DNA of 12,432 nucleotides from Aquificaceae bacterium (GTDB lineage Bacteria; Aquificota; Aquificia; Aquificales; Aquificaceae): NCBI GenBank assembly GCA_026983685.1, contig JALSTO010000149.1, positions 1 through 12,432 on the forward strand, read 5' to 3'. The notes under the pieces were generated by a model. It searched no databases. It was given only the letters and a program-made list of their open reading frames with translations, and was not told the origin of the DNA. Below are positions 7,003-12,432 of the stretch, one piece after another. Both the position numbers and the translations under genes were made by a program. Within the stretch, counting starts at the first letter, position 1. Each line of letters starts with the position of its first letter.

Positions 7003-7386
7003 ATGCCGATGCCCCCAGCGGACATAAGGATACTCGTGGTGGATGACATGAGCACCATGAGGAGGATAATAAAGACCATACTCAACCAGCTGGGCTACAC
7101 AAACATTGATGAAGCGGAGAACGGGAAGCAGGCTCTCGCCAAGCTTAAAAACGAGAAGTACGATTTCGTCATAACCGACTGGAACATGCCCGAGATGGAC
7201 GGGCTTTCCCTTGTAAAGGCTATAAGGAGTGATGAAGAGCTCAAGAGCTTGCCTGTCCTTATGGTAACCGCGGAGGCTAAGAAAGAAAACGTCATGGAAG
7301 CTCTCAAGGCTGGGGTGAACAACTACATAGTAAAGCCCTTTACACCCGAGGTTCTCAAAGAGAAGATGGAAAAGATATTCAAATGA
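7003..7386 (+). CDS. cheY: Chemotaxis response regulator CheY
   Basis: Single-domain receiver of 127 residues that carries the phosphoryl signal from CheA to FliM. All catalytic residues are present: Asp14/Asp15 acidic pocket (LVVDDMSTMRRI), phospho-acceptor Asp59 (ITDWNMPEMDG), Thr89 (VTAEAKKENV), Tyr108 and Lys111 (NNYIVKPFTP). The DWNMP and PVLMVTAEAKKEN stretches match E. coli CheY as I recall it, marking it as the motor-binding type rather than a generic receiver. ATG 7003 has GGAGG at 6991-6995, seven bases upstream; ATG 7009 is in frame and less likely. The gap after cheZ is 11 nt. Phosphorylation is expected from CheA encoded in the divergent operon and removal by CheZ just upstream. 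Confidence 0.97.
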   Translation: MPMPPADIRILVVDDMSTMRRIIKTILNQLGYTNIDEAENGKQALAKLKNEKYDFVITDWNMPEMDGLSLVKAIRSDEELKSLPVLMVTAEAKKENVMEALKAGVNNYIVKPFTPEVLKEKMEKIFK

Positions 7387-7395
7387 GGTGGTGAT

Positions 7396-8343
7396 ATGTT
7401 CTGGGGAAACAAGGAGAGGCTGAGGGAGCTGGAGCAACAGCTTTCAAGGTGCAGGGAGGAGAACGTACTTCTCAAGGAGCTCCTGAATCTGATGGAGGAA
7501 GGCGTTGTCCTTTTAGAGGGTAAAAAGGTAGTCTTTGCCAACGAGAAGGCTTCAGGACTTCTGAAGGACAGAGACCTTGACAAGCTCCTTGAGGATGAGT
7601 CCATTGAGGTAATAGCCCACAGACCGAACTTCGTCGTATTCAAAGAAAGGAAAAAGGAAGAGAAGAAGGAAGATGAGCCCCGGGATAGAGGTGTAGAGGA
7701 GTGTCTTGCGGGTGTTGCGGGTCAGGTAGAGCCCATAGTTGAGGAGATGAGCAGGCTCTCCTCCCAGTCCGCAGCGAGCTTTACCGAGCTTGATGAGGTA
7801 TTCAGGATAGTCACAAACGGCATAACGATAATTCAGGATATGAACGAAGCTGTCAAGAGAACTGAGGAATCCCTCAAAAAGGATATGAGTATAATAAGGG
7901 ATCTTTCGGAGCAGTCCTCCGATATAGTCAGGATACTCTCCCTCATAAACGAGATATCCGAGCAGACGAATCTCCTCGCCCTGAACGCTGCCATTGAGGC
8001 AGCGAGAGCTGGGGAAGCTGGAAGGGGCTTCGCCGTTGTGGCGGACGAAGTGAGGAGGCTGGCTGGCAAAACTATGGAGTTTACAGAGAGCATAGATAAG
8101 GTTCTCAAAGAGATAGATAAGAAGGTAAACGATGCGAGACAGCACATAGAGGAGGTCGTCAAGGAAACAAGCCTCCAGCGGGACAAATCTTCTGACGTGG
8201 AGGAGCTCTTCTACCTCGTCCAGTACAGGATGGAAGCGCTGAAGGGCAAGTACGAGGAGGTCACCTCAAAACTTGAGGCTCTCATGAACGTTCTCAGGGA
8301 CACCCAGAGAGCTTTAGAGAACAGGCTCCAGGGTGAGGGCTGA
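7396..8343 (+). CDS. Soluble chemoreceptor with short PAS-like N-terminus
   Basis: Cytoplasmic methyl-accepting chemotaxis protein of 315 residues without membrane segments. Residues 5-30 form a short coiled coil. Residues 31-85 ([20 protein letters not shown], then NEKASGLL) look like the first strands of a PAS domain, too short for a full one. A charged K/E linker follows at 84-100. The MCP signalling region spans about 105-310, with the tip at 188-225 ([20 protein letters not shown], then [19 protein letters not shown]). Helices flanking the tip are short, about 85 residues each side. ATG 7396 follows the cheY stop by 9 nt, with GAGGTGG overlapping that stop. Lying next to cheY and fliM, it may set kinase activity in response to an internal cue; the ligand is unknown. 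The PAS assignment is tentative, the MCP call is firm. Confidence 0.93.
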   Translation: MFWGNKERLRELEQQLSRCREENVLLKELLNLMEEGVVLLEGKKVVFANEKASGLLKDRDLDKLLEDESIEVIAHRPNFVVFKERKKEEKKEDEPRDRGVEECLAGVAGQVEPIVEEMSRLSSQSAASFTELDEVFRIVTNGITIIQDMNEAVKRTEESLKKDMSIIRDLSEQSSDIVRILSLINEISEQTNLLALNAAIEAARAGEAGRGFAVVADEVRRLAGKTMEFTESIDKVLKEIDKKVNDARQHIEEVVKETSLQRDKSSDVEELFYLVQYRMEALKGKYEEVTSKLEALMNVLRDTQRALENRLQGEG

Positions 8344-8840
8344 TGAGCTCCTTCTGCAGAAAGGTCGTTGAGTTCATGTGTGAAGATAGACTCAACAGGT
8401 TTATATCCTCCTTCTACGAGCTTTACAAGGAATACAACCACATGGGGGAGGAGGCTTTCCTTAGGGAGTGGTTCTACAGGTCAATAATAAGGGAGCTAAT
8501 AGGATACTTCCCCCCTTCTGTGCTCATGGACTCCTTTGAGGAAATAAAGGGCTCAAAGGGACACCTGCTAAGAACTTACGTTAAGACTTACTGGGAGTTC
8601 TGCAAAAACCCCAGAAGGCACCCCGTACGGGTTGAGGAGGCTATGAAGTTTTTTGGAATTGAAGAGCTCACAGAAAAGGAGCTTCAGCTCAGATACAGGA
8701 GGCTTGTAAAGAGATACCACCCCGACAGGATAGGTAAAAGCCCAGAGGCACACAGGATGATGGTGAAGATAAACTATTACTATCAGATACTCAGGAGGTA
8801 CTTAAGTGATAGACGCGAGGAAGCTGTTCATATCTGGTAA
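8343..8840 (+). CDS. J-domain (DnaJ-like) protein of unknown role
   Basis: Small 165-residue protein. Residues 98-160 form a J domain: helix I VEEAMKFFGI, helix II EKELQLRYRRLVKRY, the HPD tripeptide at 126-128 in RYHPDRIG, and helix III EAHRMMVKINYYYQILRRYL. This fold stimulates the ATPase of Hsp70 (DnaK) in known families. The N-terminal 95 residues are helical and aromatic-rich (RFISSFYELYKEYNHMG, FYRSIIRELIGYFPPSV) and I do not recognise them. There is no Gly/Phe region or zinc-finger domain, so it is a type III J protein rather than DnaJ. ATG 8343 overlaps the receptor stop by one base (TGATG), with GAGGG upstream, and its end overlaps the next gene by 35 nt. Its site in a motor operon suggests help in assembling a flagellar or chemotaxis component, which is inference. 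Confidence 0.88.
   Translation: MSSFCRKVVEFMCEDRLNRFISSFYELYKEYNHMGEEAFLREWFYRSIIRELIGYFPPSVLMDSFEEIKGSKGHLLRTYVKTYWEFCKNPRRHPVRVEEAMKFFGIEELTEKELQLRYRRLVKRYHPDRIGKSPEAHRMMVKINYYYQILRRYLSDRREEAVHIW
8793..8798 (+). promoter_or_regulatory. Ribosome binding site that sets the GTG start of the PilZ gene
   Basis: AGGAGG seven bases before GTG 8806, inside the end of the J-domain gene. It decides a GTG start with a 35-nt overlap. Confidence 0.75.
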
Positions 8841-9408
8841 GAGGTACAGGGGCTTTGCCCCTGTGGGTGAGACCTATATACCCGTAGCTTTCAGTATATA
8901 TCCATTAGACGAGAAGGAGGTCAGGCTGAGGCACCTCTTTCCGAGCAGTGTCGTCGGAAAGATAGGTGAAGGCTCTGTTGTGTACGCCCTTGTGGAGGAC
9001 GGGAAGAAGCTTGTCGCAGAGCTCAGGGTTCTGAAGGCTGAATCGGATGGAAAGTCTTTCACTGCGAGCGTTGATTACATAACCAAGGACAGGAGGGCTC
9101 TGCCAAGGGTGAGGGTTGAGGGTTTGCTTGAGATAGAGGTTGAGGTAAGGTGTGGTAGTGAAAGTTACAGAGGGAGATTACTTGATATAAGCATACAGTC
9201 CTTAGGTGTAAAAGTGGACAGAAGAGCACCCTGTAGCGAGTGCGAGTTGACCATGTCCTATGGAGGAAGAAAGATCAACCTCAGAGGAAGGGTGATCAGG
9301 TGTGATGATAACATTGCGGTGATTGAGACAGCTGGAGATAATCCTGATATGGTAAGCCTTCTTGGAAGGATATACTCGGACATATTCCTTAAGATCCAGA
9401 GAGGTTAG
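8806..9408 (+). CDS. PilZ-domain protein, possible c-di-GMP receptor for the motor
   Basis: Protein of 200 residues. Residues about 95-195 fit a PilZ domain: the RxxxR element is Arg97-Ala-Leu-Pro-Arg101 in KDRRALPRVRVE, and the second element is DISIQSLGV at 127-135. In the usual D/NxSxxG motif the serine and glycine are two residues apart; here four lie between, so ligand binding needs testing. The N-terminal 90 residues (PVAFSIYPLDEKEVRLRHLF, GKIGEGSVVYALVEDGKKLV) are strand-rich and could be a YcgR-like N-terminal domain, but I cannot show it. Start is GTG 8806 with AGGAGG seven bases upstream. It is the last gene of the plus-strand operon, and its TAG overlaps the glmU stop on the other strand. 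A YcgR-type brake on the flagellar motor fits the context but is inferred. Confidence 0.82.
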   Translation: MIDARKLFISGKRYRGFAPVGETYIPVAFSIYPLDEKEVRLRHLFPSSVVGKIGEGSVVYALVEDGKKLVAELRVLKAESDGKSFTASVDYITKDRRALPRVRVEGLLEIEVEVRCGSESYRGRLLDISIQSLGVKVDRRAPCSECELTMSYGGRKINLRGRVIRCDDNIAVIETAGDNPDMVSLLGRIYSDIFLKIQRG

Positions 9409-10793
9409 CCCTCCAAGAGCTTCCTGCCCTTCCCCTCCACTATCCGCAGACGGGCTCTCTCCACCGCAAGGGAGCCATCGGGCACATCCTTGCTCACCAC
9501 AGAACCTCCCGCTACGTAGCTCATGTTCCCTACCCTTATAGGGGCTATCAGAAGGGAATTGCTCCCTATAAAAGCCCCTCTTCCTATGTAAGTTTTGTGC
9601 TTCTTTCTGCCGTCGTAGTTTGCGGTCACAACTCCCGCACCTATGTTCACGTCATCCTCAAGAACCGCATCACCTATGTAGGCAAGGTGCTTAGCCCTGA
9701 CACCCTCACCGAGGGCGCTCTTCTTAACCTCAACGAAGTTGCCAACATGGCTTCCTTTCCCTATGCGGGAACCGTCCCTGACATGGGCGTGGGGTCCCAC
9801 CCTTGCTCCCTCTTCAACCACGCTGTTCCTGATAACCGAATAGGGCTCAACTACTGCGGACTCTCCCACCTCCGAGTCCTCAATCACAGCTCCCGTCTCT
9901 ATAACTGCGTTCCTACCTATCTTGGTCTTCCCCCTCAGATGCACGTTGGGAAATATCTCAACGTTTCTCTCTAAACTCACGTCGGGCTCTATCCATACGG
10001 TCTCGGGTATGTGGAAGGTTACACCTCTCTGCGCCCAGTACTTTATCAGTTTTAGCCTGAGTATATTCTCTGCAAAGCTCAGCTCCCAGCGGGTATTCAC
10101 CCCCACTATCTCCGTGGGGTCCGAAGCCATGAAGCTTCTCACCTCGTATCCCTTCCCGGTCATGTAACCGATAACATCGGTAAGGTAAAGCTCACCCGTC
10201 CTTTCACTGGGCTTTATCTTGAAGAGGGCTTCCAAGAGGTAGGGTATATACAGGATATATACACCTCCGTTTACTTCCCTGATATTCCTCTCCTGCGCGG
10301 TGGCGTCCTTTTCCTCAACTATCTTTATTATCCTGTCGGTTCCCTCCTCCTTAAGGACTCTGCCGTAACCCGTAGGGTCCTGCAGAACCGAGGTAAGGAC
10401 GACCCCCCCGAGTTTTACCTTCTCGTACTCTTCAACCATGAAGAGAAATCTCTGCATGTTCTTAAGGGTCTCGGAGCTCACGAGGGGGGAGTCACCGTTT
10501 ATTATCAGAAGGTAGTCGTCGTCGTTCCTCCACCAGTCAACCGATGCCAGCACAGCGTCCGCAGTTCCGCCCTTGGGATTCTCCTGAAGGAAGTAGGCGT
10601 AATCCTCTCCAAAGGTCTCCTTTACCTCCTGCGCTCCATGACCGACCACTATGGCTATGTCCTCTATACCTCCCCCCTTAACAGTGCTGAGGATATACCA
10701 GAGCATGGGTTTACCAAGAATCTCGTGAAGAACCTTCGGCTTTTCGCTTCTGAACCTTGTTCCAAGCCCTGCTGCAAGAACAACCGCCTTCAT
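9405..10793 (-). CDS. glmU: Bifunctional GlmU: GlcN-1-P acetyltransferase / GlcNAc-1-P uridyltransferase
   Basis: Makes UDP-GlcNAc for peptidoglycan and lipid A in two steps. The 462 residues match the usual length (E. coli 456). The N-terminal uridyltransferase (1-230) has the nucleotide loop LAAGLGTRFRSEKPKVLHE, Gly-Thr-Ala-Asp at 76-79, metal-site Asp101 in NGDSPL, and Asn233 in GVNTRWEL. The C-terminal left-handed beta-helix (about 255-462) has many hexapeptide repeats. Acetyltransferase residues are present: His369 in RAKHLAYIGDA as catalytic base, and ANYDGRKKHKTYIG at 391-404. ATG 10793 has AGAGG and AAAGG upstream, 17 nt after the small membrane gene. It is last in the minus-strand cluster after lpxA, which uses its product. 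The identification is firm and both active sites appear intact. Confidence 0.97.
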   Translation of the reverse strand: MKAVVLAAGLGTRFRSEKPKVLHEILGKPMLWYILSTVKGGGIEDIAIVVGHGAQEVKETFGEDYAYFLQENPKGGTADAVLASVDWWRNDDDYLLIINGDSPLVSSETLKNMQRFLFMVEEYEKVKLGGVVLTSVLQDPTGYGRVLKEEGTDRIIKIVEEKDATAQERNIREVNGGVYILYIPYLLEALFKIKPSERTGELYLTDVIGYMTGKGYEVRSFMASDPTEIVGVNTRWELSFAENILRLKLIKYWAQRGVTFHIPETVWIEPDVSLERNVEIFPNVHLRGKTKIGRNAVIETGAVIEDSEVGESAVVEPYSVIRNSVVEEGARVGPHAHVRDGSRIGKGSHVGNFVEVKKSALGEGVRAKHLAYIGDAVLEDDVNIGAGVVTANYDGRKKHKTYIGRGAFIGSNSLLIAPIRVGNMSYVAGGSVVSKDVPDGSLAVERARLRIVEGKGRKLLEG

Positions 10794-10810
10794 CCTTTAC
10801 CTCTTTGAGT

Positions 10811-11050
10811 TTACTTATCCGTTTTAGCTCCCCCCTTTTCCCCCTCTATGGAGGAACGTATTGTCCATAAAAGATACGCCACAGAGCCAATCATGAATAA
10901 CAAGCCGATGACAATAAAAACTTCCTTAATTCCCAGCTTCCCCAAAGTCAACCCTGATAGACCACCTATAAGTGCAAGGAAACCAGTAAACAACCAGCCT
11001 ATTAACTTTTCGTAATAAGCTTTGCGTTCTTTAATTCCCTCTCCTTTCAT
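10811..11050 (-). CDS. Small two-helix membrane protein, function unknown
   Basis: A 79-residue protein I do not recognise. Residues 1-16 are charged (MKGEGIKERKAYYEKL). Two hydrophobic helices follow at about 17-37 (IGWLFTGFLALIGGLSGL) and 44-65 (VFIVIGLLFMIGSVAYLLW), then a charged tail (RSSIEGEKGGAKTDK). By the positive-inside rule both ends are probably cytoplasmic. There is no signal cleavage site or conserved catalytic residue. GC content, counted by hand, is about 41 percent, against about 45-52 percent in sampled stretches of lpxA and glmU. The start ATG 11050 lies 8 nt after the lpxA stop with a weak GTGAAGG site, and its stop is 17 nt before glmU, so it is probably co-transcribed. 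An AtpI/AtpZ-like or envelope-biosynthesis accessory role was considered, but the sequence does not settle it. Confidence 0.75.
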   Translation of the reverse strand: MKGEGIKERKAYYEKLIGWLFTGFLALIGGLSGLTLGKLGIKEVFIVIGLLFMIGSVAYLLWTIRSSIEGEKGGAKTDK

Positions 11051-11058
11051 CCTTCACT

Positions 11059-11844
11059 TCACCCCTTAGCGTCCCTTGCTACGCCTCTCTTTGAGCTGAG
11101 TATAAAGTCTATCAGAAGCTCTATATCCTCGTTGTCCTTGAACTCCCTCCTGAGCTCTTCTATCGCCTCCTTCCTCAGGATGCCACTTCTGAAGAGAAGC
11201 CTGTAGGCTTTCTTTATAGCGGATATCCTCTCCTTTGAGAAGCCCCTTCTCTCAAGACCGACGGTGTTAACACCGTAAAGATGGGCGTGCTGTCCCGAAG
11301 CTCTCGTGAAGGGAGGAATATCTAAGGAAACACCAGTAAGACCTCCCACCATAGCGTAGGGTCCTATCCTCGCCCACTGGTGAACCGCAGAGAGTCCACC
11401 TATGAAGGAATACTCCCCAACCTCCACATGACCTCCGAGGGTGGCACAGTTCGCCATTATCACGCCCTTTCCCACAACGCAGTCATGAGCTACATGGGAG
11501 TACGCCATGAGCATAACCTCGTCCCCTATCACCGTTTTCATCTTGTCTAACTTCGTCCCACGGTGGATCGTAACGTACTCCCTTATAAGGACCCTGTTCC
11601 CTATTAAGACCTCGCTCTCCTCTCCTTCGTACCTGAGGTGCTGGGGTTCTTCTCCTATAACCGCTCCATCGTATATCTTGCAGTTCTCCCCGATCTTAAC
11701 CCTGCCCTTTATCGTGACCCTGTTTCCTATCTTTGTTCCCTTCCCTATCTCAATATCTCCCTCTATGACACAGAAGGCTCCGATCTCAACATCTTCAGCC
11801 AGCTTAACCCCTTTGCCAACTATAGCACTCGGATGTATCCTCAT
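11059..11844 (-). CDS. lpxA: LpxA, UDP-N-acetylglucosamine acyltransferase
   Basis: Catalyses the first step of lipid A synthesis, acyl transfer from acyl-ACP to the 3-OH of UDP-GlcNAc. The 261 residues match the family length (E. coli 262). Residues 1-180 form a left-handed beta-helix of hexapeptide repeats, and 190-261 the C-terminal helical part (GVNTVGLERRGFSKERISAI). The catalytic histidine is His120 in SHVAHDCVVG (E. coli His125); His139 in TLGGHVEVG and His155 in AVHQW are also kept. Gly168 in MVGGLTGV corresponds to E. coli Gly173, where glycine allows a long acyl chain, so a C14-type chain is predicted by analogy. ATG 11844 overlaps the cinA stop (ATGA) and has AAAGGAGG upstream. Its presence indicates an outer membrane with lipid A. 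Neither lpxD nor fabZ adjoins it here. Confidence 0.96.
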   Translation of the reverse strand: MRIHPSAIVGKGVKLAEDVEIGAFCVIEGDIEIGKGTKIGNRVTIKGRVKIGENCKIYDGAVIGEEPQHLRYEGEESEVLIGNRVLIREYVTIHRGTKLDKMKTVIGDEVMLMAYSHVAHDCVVGKGVIMANCATLGGHVEVGEYSFIGGLSAVHQWARIGPYAMVGGLTGVSLDIPPFTRASGQHAHLYGVNTVGLERRGFSKERISAIKKAYRLLFRSGILRKEAIEELRREFKDNEDIELLIDFILSSKRGVARDAKG

Positions 11845-12432
11845 ACCACCTCCTTTACAAGCTTCCTGAGCGTGTTAAGAGCCACCTGAGAGGAGAGAAA
11901 CCTGTTTGGATTTCTCCCCATCCCGAATACCCTGACCTCAACTACCTCTACGTTTTTACAGAAAACACCTATGTAGGTAAGCCCTTCGGGCTTGTTTTCA
12001 GAACCCCCCGGACCCGCTATGCCGGTTATGGCGATCCCGCAGTCCGTTCTTAGCCTCTCTTTCAGACCTGAGAGCATCTCCCTGCAGGTCTCCTCCGACA
12101 CCGCTCCAAAGCGTGAGAGGGTCTCCTCCCTGACGCCGAGGAGCTTTGTCTTTAGCTCATTGGAATAGACCACAACTCCCCCAATGAAGTAATCGGAGCT
12201 ACCGGGGACATTGACTATCCTTGCGGAAAGAAGCCCGGCGGTACAGCTCTCCGCTGTGCTGAGAGTAAGTCCCTTTTCCTTAAGTAGCTCGCCTACAACC
12301 TCTTCAAGGCTCTTACCCGTTGAATAGACGAAGTCACCGAGCTCCTCTTTTGCCCTCTCCCAGTCCTCCCTTTTTTGAAACAGGATATCAACACCCGCAA
12401 GGGTTCTTTCAACTCTAAAATCAAGTCCCCTC
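11841..12432 (-). CDS. cinA: CinA-family protein with NMN deamidase (PncC) domain, N-terminus cut by window edge
   Basis: The last 196 residues are visible and the reading frame stays open to the right edge. The first visible part (RGLDFRVERTLAGVDILFQK) probably belongs to the domain that precedes the C-terminal one in full-length CinA. The C-terminal PncC-type domain starts near GKSLEEVVGELLKEKG and contains the family motifs LSTAESCTAGLLSARI, FIGGVVVYSNELK and ITGIAGPGGSENKPEGLTYI. Known PncC domains hydrolyse nicotinamide mononucleotide to nicotinate mononucleotide for NAD recycling. A GTG at 12173 could mimic a start, but the homologous residues upstream of it show that the true start lies beyond the window. 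Its TGA overlaps the lpxA start by four bases, so it heads or precedes the cinA-lpxA-small membrane protein-glmU unit. Confidence 0.92.
   Translation of the reverse strand, partial: RGLDFRVERTLAGVDILFQKREDWERAKEELGDFVYSTGKSLEEVVGELLKEKGLTLSTAESCTAGLLSARIVNVPGSSDYFIGGVVVYSNELKTKLLGVREETLSRFGAVSEETCREMLSGLKERLRTDCGIAITGIAGPGGSENKPEGLTYIGVFCKNVEVVEVRVFGMGRNPNRFLSSQVALNTLRKLVKEVV

Noticed and set aside
9380..9440. A bidirectional terminator between the PilZ gene and glmU
   Set aside because: No stem-loop with a T-run is visible and the stop codons overlap.
11841..12173. CinA starting at GTG 12173 as a 110-residue protein
   Set aside because: The upstream frame encodes conserved CinA residues (TAESCTAG, FIGGVV), so this is an internal GTG and the real start is outside the window.
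1..12432. CRISPR arrays, tRNA or rRNA genes, insertion sequences
   Set aside because: No regularly spaced direct repeats, RNA gene landmarks or transposase-like frames were seen; nearly all bases are in recognised genes.

Overview
The window looks like a chromosomal segment from a motile, thermophilic, Gram-negative bacterium, most likely of the Aquificales (Hydrogenobacter/Thermocrinis/Hydrogenivirga type). This is an inference from three things: heavy use of AGG/AGA and ATA codons with strong GGAGG ribosome binding sites, Glu/Lys-rich proteins, and lipid A and flagellar genes of Aquifex-like character. Nothing here fixes the genus. The DNA is almost wholly coding: 13 genes are recognised, two of them cut by the window edges, and no stretch of 300 bases lacks a gene. 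I saw no tRNA, rRNA, CRISPR, insertion sequence or convincing hairpin terminator.

Region 1 (1-5401, minus strand) is a chemotaxis signalling operon. In transcription order it encodes a soluble globin-coupled receptor with a C-terminal zinc-binding CZB domain, a roughly 90-residue protein that is only the hairpin tip of a chemoreceptor, CheV (CheW fused to a receiver), CheA, and CheW (cut by the left edge). Junctions are overlapping or only 9-18 nt long. The cheV-cheA-cheW order recalls Campylobacterota.

Region 2 (5402-5468) is a 67-bp divergent promoter region. It holds an 8-bp inverted repeat whose two arms each contain a TATAAT box, one facing each operon. The rightward box lies 7 nt before the fliM ATG and fliM has no ribosome binding site, so fliM may be translated from a leaderless mRNA.

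Region 3 (5469-9408, plus strand) is a motor-output operon: fliM (switch), cheZ (CheY-P phosphatase), cheY, a second soluble receptor with a short PAS-like N-terminus, a J-domain protein of unknown role, and a PilZ-domain protein. Together the two operons form a complete path from cytoplasmic receptor to CheA, then CheY or CheV, then FliM, with CheZ for signal removal. No cheR or cheB is visible in the window.

Region 4 (9405-12432, minus strand) is a housekeeping envelope cluster: cinA (cut by the right edge), lpxA, a small two-helix membrane protein, and glmU. GlmU makes UDP-GlcNAc and LpxA consumes it in the first step of lipid A synthesis. The stop codons of glmU and the PilZ gene overlap tail to tail, leaving no room for a terminator between the operons.

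The most unusual items are the receptor-tip-only protein between the globin receptor and CheV, the single soluble receptor joining a haem-binding fold to a zinc site, the J-domain and PilZ pair at the end of the motor operon, and the compact divergent promoter with probable leaderless fliM.
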